A model generated the notes under the pieces. The model was not told the DNA's origin, made no database searches, and saw nothing but the letters and a program-made list of their open reading frames with translations. Positions 4,085 through 8,757 of a stretch of 8,757 nt of DNA are shown one piece after another; position 1 is the stretch's first letter; every line of letters begins with the position of its first letter. This DNA is from CAYLRF01 sp964385995 (GTDB taxonomy: Bacteria; Bacillota; Clostridia; Lachnospirales; Lachnospiraceae). Where the stretch lies: assembly GCA_964385995.1 (NCBI GenBank), contig CAYLRF010000062.1:1-8757 (forward strand), written 5' to 3'. Both the position numbers and the translations under genes were made by a program.

Positions 4085-7008
4085 TGAAAATGCTCGCGGC
4101 TAGGAATCTGACATTTACTTATCCGGAAGACGAAAGGACGGCAATCCGCGACGTGAATCTTTCGGTAAACGAGGGGGATTTTCTCGTAATCTGCGGTTAC
4201 TCCGGCTGCGGAAAATCGACTCTTTTGCGGCAATTTAAGCCGTCTCTTACCCCGCACGGCACGCGGACCGGCACGGTGACGTACGGAGGCGTCGATATTT
4301 CGCGCTTAAGTGACAGGCAGTGCGTGAAAGAAATAGGTTTTGTCACGCAGTCGCCGGAGAGTCAGATTGTCACCGACAAGGTGTGGCATGAGCTTGCTTT
4401 CGGAGCGGAAAGTCTGGGATATGACACGCCGCTTATTCGCAGACTGGTGGCAGAGACGGCGTCATTTTTCGGTATCCAAAATTGGTTTTATGCAAATACC
4501 TCCGATCTATCGGGAGGTCAAAAGCAGCTTTTGAATCTGGCTTCGGTCATGGTAACGCGTCCGAAGCTTCTGATACTCGACGAGCCGACGGGGCAGCTGG
4601 ATCCGATCGCGGCCTCGGAATTTCTGACGACGCTTCAGAAGCTGAATCTGGAGCTTGGGACGACGGTAATTTTGGCGGATCACAGACTGGAGGAGGCGCT
4701 TCCCATCGCGAATCGGGCGGCCGTGATGGAGGATGGAAAGCTTCTTTTTACGGCGACCCCGGCAGAGCTTGGGAAATATCTGTATGAGAGTAAAAGCGAC
4801 ATGTTTTATGCCATGCCGGCGGCCACGCGGATCGCGGCGGCTCTGCGGCCCGATATGTCCTACCCTGTAAGTCCGATCGAGGGAAGGGAATTCTTAAAAA
4901 ATCACATGGCGGGGAGAGGGGATTTAAAGCTTGAGGAAACGAAAATCCCGGCAACCGCGCGAGAGGAACAGGAACCTTGGGAAGCGGATTTAGGACGTGA
5001 GGATTCATCGCGAGAGGATTTAATGAGGGAGAATTTCTCGCCGGAGGCAGGCGGTAGGAAAAGCGTCACAGTTGCGTCCTCGGAGAAAGACGGCGATTTC
5101 GAAAACCGGAAAGCTCCTCTTACGGCGAGGGGGGTTTGGTTTCGTTATGAGAAGGATTCGCCCGACATACTGAAAAATTTCACTCTTACGGCGCACGAGG
5201 GAGAGCTTCTTTGCATACTGGGAGGAAACGGGACGGGTAAAACCACGGCCTTATCTGTGCTTGCGGGATCGTTTAAACCGTATAGGGGAGAGGTAAATAT
5301 CGGTGAAAGGACGGCTGTTCTGCCTCAGAACGTTCAGACGCTCTTTGTGAAAAAAAACGTGAGGGAAGAGCTCGCGGACATCCTAAAGCAGATGGGATTT
5401 AAGGGGGAAGAGGCGCAGGGTCGGATGGAAAATGTGATTTCGATCTGCCGCCTTAGCGGGCTTGAATGGCGACATCCCTATGATCTGTCGGGCGGGGAGC
5501 AGCAAAGGGCGGCGCTCGCGAAAATCCTGCTTACAAAGCCGCGGATATTACTTCTCGATGAACCGACGAAGGGAATGGACGTGCGGTTTAAACGTGAGTT
5601 CGCGGGGATCATAAAGTCACTGAAAAGCGAAGGCGTCTGCATAGTCATGGTAAGTCACGATGTCGAATTTTGCGCGGAATATGCCGACAGATGCTGTTTG
5701 TTTTTTGACGGGAATGTCGTTTGCGAGGAGCCGACCCGAAGATTCTTTACCGGGAACCGCTATTACACTACCGCGGCGGCTCACATAGCCGAGGGAATTT
5801 TGCCCGATGTCGTAACGACGCGGGACATCATAAATAAAGTGACGGACGTTAAAAATGAGGCGGAAGAACCGTGCGGTGAGGCGGCAACGATAGGGCAGGC
5901 AAGAATTAAGGTAAAGACAAGGGAAGAGAACGGGGAACCCCGGGATAAAGACGGCAAAGACGGGAGGAAACAGAAGCGGCAGGCGGGGGAGGCAAAGACA
6001 GGGGCAGAAGACGCGAAACCGCTTCCTCTGTGGCGGCGTATAGGAGCGATCCTTTCCGGCGGAGGCGCTCTTTTGGTGCTGTTTTACGCGGCGAAAAAGG
6101 GGAATTTGACTGAGATGACGGGTCCCGGCGGCGCGACGGGATTCGGCGCCGGACAGCTTATGATCTACGGGATATTTCTTCTGTTTTTGATATTAACCTG
6201 CGTGTTTATAGGCAGAAGGTCTTCTTCGGGAGCGGGTAAATACGGCTCCGCGGCCGGCGGGGAAGATAAGGCGCGGGAGGGCGATTTAAAAGGCGCGGCG
6301 GATCGCGGGATTTCACGAAGGACGGCTACAAGTATTATTCTCGTAGTAGTCGCCGCGGGCCTTACGCTTTTTCTCGGTGTCCGTTTTATCGGACGGGAAC
6401 ATTATTATCTGATTTCTCTTATCATGTTGGCGGAATGTATGCTGCCGTTTTTTCTGCGTTTTGAGGGCAGACGTCCGAAGGCGAGGGAGCTGGTGGTCAT
6501 AGCGGTTTTGTGCGCCCTTACGGTAGCGGGACGCGCCGCGTTTTTTATGCTGCCGCAGTTTAAGCCTGTGATGGCGATGACCATTCTCGCGGGAGTCGCG
6601 TTAGGAGGTGAGAGCGGATTTTTGGTCGGCTCCGTATCAATGCTTGTTTCAAATATACTTTTTTCACAGGGACCCTGGACGCCTTGGCAGATGTTCGCGA
6701 TGGGTTTAATCGGCTTTTTGGCGGGCATTTTGTACAGGATAGGGCTTCTTGCGCGAAACAGAGGCACGCTCGCGGTATTCGGGGCGGTGTGCGCCATCGC
6801 GATATACGGCGTGATTATGAACATTTCTTCCGCTCTTATATGGTCCGCGGATTCGATCAACGCGGATATTATCATAAGCTATCTTCTGACCGGATTTCCG
6901 ATGGACTGCGTGCATGCCGCCGCCACGGCATTCTTTCTGTGGGTTCTTTCGGAGCCGATGCTTGAGAAACTTGGCAGGATAAAGGTCAAATACGGCCTGA
7001 TGAGCTAA
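4081..7008 (+). CDS. ECF transporter fusion protein: two ATPases plus S component (EcfA-EcfA'-S)
   Basis: The 975-residue chain carries three normally separate parts of an ECF importer. ABC domain 1 has Walker A GYSGCGKST (39-47), Q-loop Gln90 within QSPESQIV as in ECF ATPases, signature LSGGQ (143-147), Walker B LLILDE (163-168) and His201. A charged linker (about 275-345) leads to ABC domain 2 with Walker A GGNGTGKTT (381-389), Gln416, LSGGE (469-473), Walker B ILLLDE (489-494) and His526. Both nucleotide sites therefore look active. After a basic linker (about 600-648) come two hydrophobic helices (655-671 and 692-710), a Gly-rich stretch, and an S-component domain (about 747-965) with GRAAFFMLPQFKP (817-829), a Gly-rich LAGVALGGESGF segment and SQGPWTPWQMFA (862-873), a pattern I know from clostridial S components often annotated only as ECF transporter S component. 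ATG 4081 overlaps the ecfT stop, with AAGGA five bases upstream; ATG 4084 is nearly as good. Substrate uncertain, possibly a corrinoid or its precursor. Confidence 0.92.
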   Translation: MMKMLAARNLTFTYPEDERTAIRDVNLSVNEGDFLVICGYSGCGKSTLLRQFKPSLTPHGTRTGTVTYGGVDISRLSDRQCVKEIGFVTQSPESQIVTDKVWHELAFGAESLGYDTPLIRRLVAETASFFGIQNWFYANTSDLSGGQKQLLNLASVMVTRPKLLILDEPTGQLDPIAASEFLTTLQKLNLELGTTVILADHRLEEALPIANRAAVMEDGKLLFTATPAELGKYLYESKSDMFYAMPAATRIAAALRPDMSYPVSPIEGREFLKNHMAGRGDLKLEETKIPATAREEQEPWEADLGREDSSREDLMRENFSPEAGGRKSVTVASSEKDGDFENRKAPLTARGVWFRYEKDSPDILKNFTLTAHEGELLCILGGNGTGKTTALSVLAGSFKPYRGEVNIGERTAVLPQNVQTLFVKKNVREELADILKQMGFKGEEAQGRMENVISICRLSGLEWRHPYDLSGGEQQRAALAKILLTKPRILLLDEPTKGMDVRFKREFAGIIKSLKSEGVCIVMVSHDVEFCAEYADRCCLFFDGNVVCEEPTRRFFTGNRYYTTAAAHIAEGILPDVVTTRDIINKVTDVKNEAEEPCGEAATIGQARIKVKTREENGEPRDKDGKDGRKQKRQAGEAKTGAEDAKPLPLWRRIGAILSGGGALLVLFYAAKKGNLTEMTGPGGATGFGAGQLMIYGIFLLFLILTCVFIGRRSSSGAGKYGSAAGGEDKAREGDLKGAADRGISRRTATSIILVVVAAGLTLFLGVRFIGREHYYLISLIMLAECMLPFFLRFEGRRPKARELVVIAVLCALTVAGRAAFFMLPQFKPVMAMTILAGVALGGESGFLVGSVSMLVSNILFSQGPWTPWQMFAMGLIGFLAGILYRIGLLARNRGTLAVFGAVCAIAIYGVIMNISSALIWSADSINADIIISYLLTGFPMDCVHAAATAFFLWVLSEPMLEKLGRIKVKYGLMS

Positions 7009-7010
7009 GG

Positions 7011-7030
7011 AGCCGAAATCCGGGCTTTTT
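7011..7030 (+). terminator. Terminator candidate after the ECF operon
   Basis: AGCC at 7011-7014 pairs with GGCT at 7023-7026, and the T run continues to 7030. The stem has four pairs plus a possible G-T wobble, so it is short. It begins four bases after the stop codon of the A-A-S fusion, which is where an operon terminator is expected. Confidence 0.45.
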
Positions 7031-7037
7031 CCGAGTC

Positions 7038-7066
7038 TTTTTAAATTGTCAAATTCGTGATACAAT
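7038..7066 (+). promoter_or_regulatory. Extended -10 promoter of the XpaC-type gene
   Basis: TACAAT at 7061-7066 matches TATAAT at five of six positions and is preceded by TG at 7058-7059, an extended -10. Seventeen bases upstream is the T-rich TTTTTA (7038-7043), a poor -35, which extended -10 promoters tolerate. TTGTCA at 7046 is a better -35 by sequence but lies only nine bases away and cannot pair with this -10. The start of transcription would be near 7073. Confidence 0.5.
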
Positions 7067-7070
7067 ACCA

Positions 7071-7089
7071 AAGGTCAGGCGGCCTTTTT
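7071..7089 (+). terminator. Compact hairpin with T run at the predicted transcription start
   Basis: AAGGTC at 7071-7076 pairs with GGCCTT at 7081-7086 (five Watson-Crick pairs and one T/G wobble) around AGGC, and T continues to 7089. It can serve as a second terminator for the ECF operon. Because it coincides with the predicted start site near 7073, it could also be a 5'-end hairpin of the downstream mRNA. Confidence 0.4.
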
Positions 7090-7141
7090 AGCCGTGAGGG
7101 TCGGATTTTGCGGGAATCACCGCGGGAGGCGTGATCTTAAA

Positions 7142-8593
7142 GTGGCGTACCGTGATTGGGAAAATATAGGCGACGATATAAGCGACACCATACAAAAAGC
7201 GATAGAACTGGGTGATTACGATAACCTGAACCGAAATATTTCCAGAACATTAGACAGAGTTTCCGAGTGGGTCGGGCGAAAATCGCAAAACTCGGACACG
7301 ACCGGGAACGGGTGGAGTCAAACGGGCGGTACCTACTACGGAGGTTCGGGCGGCGCGAACGCGGGGACTACCGGGAACACATGGAGTCAAACGGGCGGCA
7401 CCTACTACGGAAGTTCGGGCGGCGCGAACGCGGGAACGACCGGAGGCGCGTGGAATCAAACGGGCGCCTCATCCGGGAGACGGCGGCGTCAAAACAAAGT
7501 TTATTATACGAATCCCGTCAGGACGACGCGGGTAAGGAACACCTCGCCTGTGGCGGGGCGGTTTTTCGTGAGCTCTACGTACAGGACGGTAAGCACGCTG
7601 GCTTTAATCTTGGGAGCTTTCTTCGGCGTCGGTTTTTGGAGCGGCATAATGTCGACTCTCACGTCCGGCGTTTTCGGCATGGGGATGTCGTTTTGGACGG
7701 AGCTCATAGCGAAGGTATTATCTTTTTTGGCGTCGCTTGTGGCATTTGTGTTCGGCTTCTCACGGATGTCGCTTTTGCACAGATTTAATAAATACAGAAA
7801 GGAACTCGGCACCGCCGAGATGTGTAATATCAATCAGCTCGCGAAAGGCGTGCATAAGAGTCCCGATTTCGTCAGAAAAGATGTCGAAAAGATGATAAAC
7901 AAAGGCTGGTTTTGCCAGGGACATCTGGACGAGCAAAAGACGTGCCTTATGGTGACCGACGGGATGTATAACAAATATCGGCTGCTTGAGACGCGAAAGC
8001 GGGAGGCAAACGCCCGGGATGAAGGCACGACAGCCTCGGCGGGTAATTTTAAGGACGCGGCGTCGGGACGTAAGGACGGGGCGAAAAAATCGGAAGGAAA
8101 AGAAACATCGGAAGCGGGCGGACGAAATACCGCAGGTCTTTCTCCCGAGGTAAAGGATGTCATCGTCCGCGGCGAGGAATACGTCCGCCGTATACGAGCC
8201 TGCAATGACGCCATCCCGGGCGAGGAGATTTCCGAAAAAATCGCGCATATAGAGGGCGTGGTAAATAAGATTTTCGACCGGGTGCTTACTCACCCCGAAT
8301 CGGTAGACGACATACGCAAAATGATGGAATATTATCTTCCGATCACCGTGAAGCTTCTTGACGCGTACGCGCAGATGGACGCGCAGGATGTCGGCGGCGA
8401 GAACATACTGTCGGCGAAGAAGGAGATAGAGACCACGCTGGATACGTTAAACGCGGCCTTTGAGAAGCTGCTTGACAGCCTGTTTCAGGATACGGCGTGG
8501 GATGTCTCGTCGGACATTTCCGTATTAAACGCGATGCTCGCCCAGGAGGGCTTAAAGGACGACGGGCTGAAATCAGATAACGGGAAGAAATGA
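7142..8593 (+). CDS. XpaC-family (5-bromo-4-chloroindolyl phosphate hydrolysis family) membrane protein
   Basis: The 483-residue product resembles the XpaC family (Pfam Halogen_Hydrol), whose cellular role is not established despite the name and which is often encoded next to telA-type genes. Residues 1-45 are the typical acidic start (DWENIGDDISDTIQKAIELGDYD split by helix turns). Residues 53-109 are Gly/Thr/Asn-rich tandem repeats. RRRR at 113-116 precedes two membrane helices at about 149-176 and 183-208. Residues 218-280 look like a small winged-helix-type region (INQLAKGVHKSPDFVRKDVE, then a GWFCQGHLDEQKTCLM segment). A low-complexity linker (284-332) leads to a helical C-terminal part (334-475). 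GTG 7142 is chosen because the family start VAYRDWENIG begins there; GGGAGG at 7124-7129 is 12 bases upstream, which is long. An in-frame GTG at 7094 has no Shine-Dalgarno site and adds 16 residues unlike the family. The promoter at 7038-7066 fits this gene. Confidence 0.85.
   Translation: MAYRDWENIGDDISDTIQKAIELGDYDNLNRNISRTLDRVSEWVGRKSQNSDTTGNGWSQTGGTYYGGSGGANAGTTGNTWSQTGGTYYGSSGGANAGTTGGAWNQTGASSGRRRRQNKVYYTNPVRTTRVRNTSPVAGRFFVSSTYRTVSTLALILGAFFGVGFWSGIMSTLTSGVFGMGMSFWTELIAKVLSFLASLVAFVFGFSRMSLLHRFNKYRKELGTAEMCNINQLAKGVHKSPDFVRKDVEKMINKGWFCQGHLDEQKTCLMVTDGMYNKYRLLETRKREANARDEGTTASAGNFKDAASGRKDGAKKSEGKETSEAGGRNTAGLSPEVKDVIVRGEEYVRRIRACNDAIPGEEISEKIAHIEGVVNKIFDRVLTHPESVDDIRKMMEYYLPITVKLLDAYAQMDAQDVGGENILSAKKEIETTLDTLNAAFEKLLDSLFQDTAWDVSSDISVLNAMLAQEGLKDDGLKSDNGKK
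7298..7468 (+). repeat. 69-base tandem repeat inside the XpaC-type gene
   Basis: Units begin at 7298, 7367 and 7436, an exact 69-base period; the third is cut after about 33 bases. Each unit encodes 23 residues close to TTGNTWSQTGGTYYGSSGG followed by ANAG. The first two copies are almost identical in DNA, so the duplication is recent and the copy number may vary between strains. The segment lies between the N-terminal helix and the membrane helices and adds a flexible, uncharged spacer. Confidence 0.92.
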
Positions 8594-8718
8594 GGTTTTC
8601 ATACGGCCTGACATTTGAGCGCACAGCCTTACCACGCGGGAACTGAAGGCCGGGAGGAAATGAGATTTTCGTACGGTCCGACGGCCGGGAAGAAATGATG
8701 CTTTCGTACGGTCCGACG
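8581..8718 (+). repeat. Three direct repeats with stop/start overlaps after the XpaC-type gene
   Basis: A 33-base unit occurs at 8581-8613, 8651-8683 and 8686-8718, at offsets of 70 and 35 bases. It starts CGGGAAGAAATGA and ends TTTTCGTACGGTCCGACG, with few differences between copies. The first copy contains the last codons and stop of the XpaC-type gene. Each copy carries ATG at its tenth base. The first opens an 18-codon frame (8590-8646, start MRFSYGLT), the second a 12-codon frame (8660-8698, start MRFSYGPT and ending GKK), and the third a frame open to the window edge. The GGGAGG or GGGAAG element is only about two bases from each ATG, too close for a normal ribosome site, so coupling through the ATGA overlaps is the likelier route if any are translated. 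Confidence 0.75.
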
Positions 8719-8757
8719 TGCGAGCCGCGAGGGAGAGCGGGATTTTTTATCAGGATA
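8695..8757 (+). CDS. Possible start of a downstream gene, cut by the window edge
   Basis: ATG 8695 (or ATG 8698) opens a frame of 21 codons that is still open at the last base and begins MMLSYGPTCEPRGRAG. It sits in the third copy of the direct repeat and overlaps the stop of the preceding 12-codon frame. I do not recognise the sequence; it does not look like the start of a TelA protein, the neighbour often found beside xpaC-type genes. It may equally be noncoding repeat sequence. Confidence 0.25.
   Translation, partial: MMLSYGPTCEPRGRAGFFIRI

Noticed and set aside
6405..6875. Minus-strand frame of 156 codons
   Set aside because: It mirrors the S-component coding sequence, whose protein sequence is clearly recognisable on the plus strand.
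7046..7066. Promoter made of TTGTCA 7046 and TACAAT 7061
   Set aside because: The spacer is nine bases, far below the needed 16-18; the extended -10 reading is preferred.
7760..8293. Minus-strand frame of 177 codons
   Set aside because: It is antisense to the XpaC-type gene, lacks family resemblance and has no ribosome site; long antisense frames are expected at this codon usage.
8725..8748. Terminator at the right edge
   Set aside because: CCGC 8725-8728 with GCGG 8737-8740 gives only four pairs, and two bases separate the stem from the T run; it also lies in a frame open to the edge, so it cannot be judged here.

Overview
The window reads as draft chromosomal sequence from a Gram-positive anaerobe of the class Clostridia, probably Lachnospiraceae-like. 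The support is family content rather than a marker gene: an energy-coupling-factor (ECF) vitamin transporter operon with a DUF4430 lipoprotein, an XpaC-type protein, tRNAs without an encoded CCA, purine-rich Shine-Dalgarno sites and Rho-independent terminator shapes. Base composition looks about half G+C by eye. A run of exactly 100 N (1798-1897) marks a scaffold gap of unknown true length.

Layout. (1) 1-222: the 3' part of tRNA-Asn, a complete tRNA-Cys and a long terminator-like hairpin. (2) 247-1146: a DMT/EamA-family membrane transporter whose start codon lies only 24 bases after the U-tract of that hairpin. (3) 1147-1980: over 800 bases with no convincing protein gene but rich in structure: an extended -10 promoter, several stem-loops including a strong bulged one, a stray tRNA 3'-end-like fragment, a terminator, a second large terminator-like hairpin in the leader of the next operon, and a 15-base tandem repeat interrupted by the N gap. 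(4) 1981-7008: a tight three-gene operon made of a DUF4430 lipoprotein, an EcfT membrane protein, and a 975-residue fusion of two ECF ATPases with an S component. (5) 7011-7089: terminator and promoter signals. (6) 7142-8593: an XpaC-family (5-bromo-4-chloroindolyl phosphate hydrolysis family) protein with Gly-rich repeats, two membrane segments and a possible winged-helix region. (7) 8581-8757: three direct repeats that each carry an ATGA stop/start overlap and the start of a short reading frame M-x-(F/L)-S-Y-G-x-T; the last is open to the window edge.

How the genes work together. The operon encodes a whole ECF importer in two membrane-associated chains, EcfT and the A-A-S fusion, plus a lipid-anchored exterior protein whose C-terminal domain belongs to the transcobalamin-like DUF4430 family. 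ECF importers normally capture substrate with the S component alone, so the lipoprotein is the unusual partner. A corrinoid or related cofactor is the best guess for the substrate, from family association only; no cobalamin riboswitch could be recognised. The XpaC-type gene has its own promoter and probably belongs to a separate unit continuing past the right edge.
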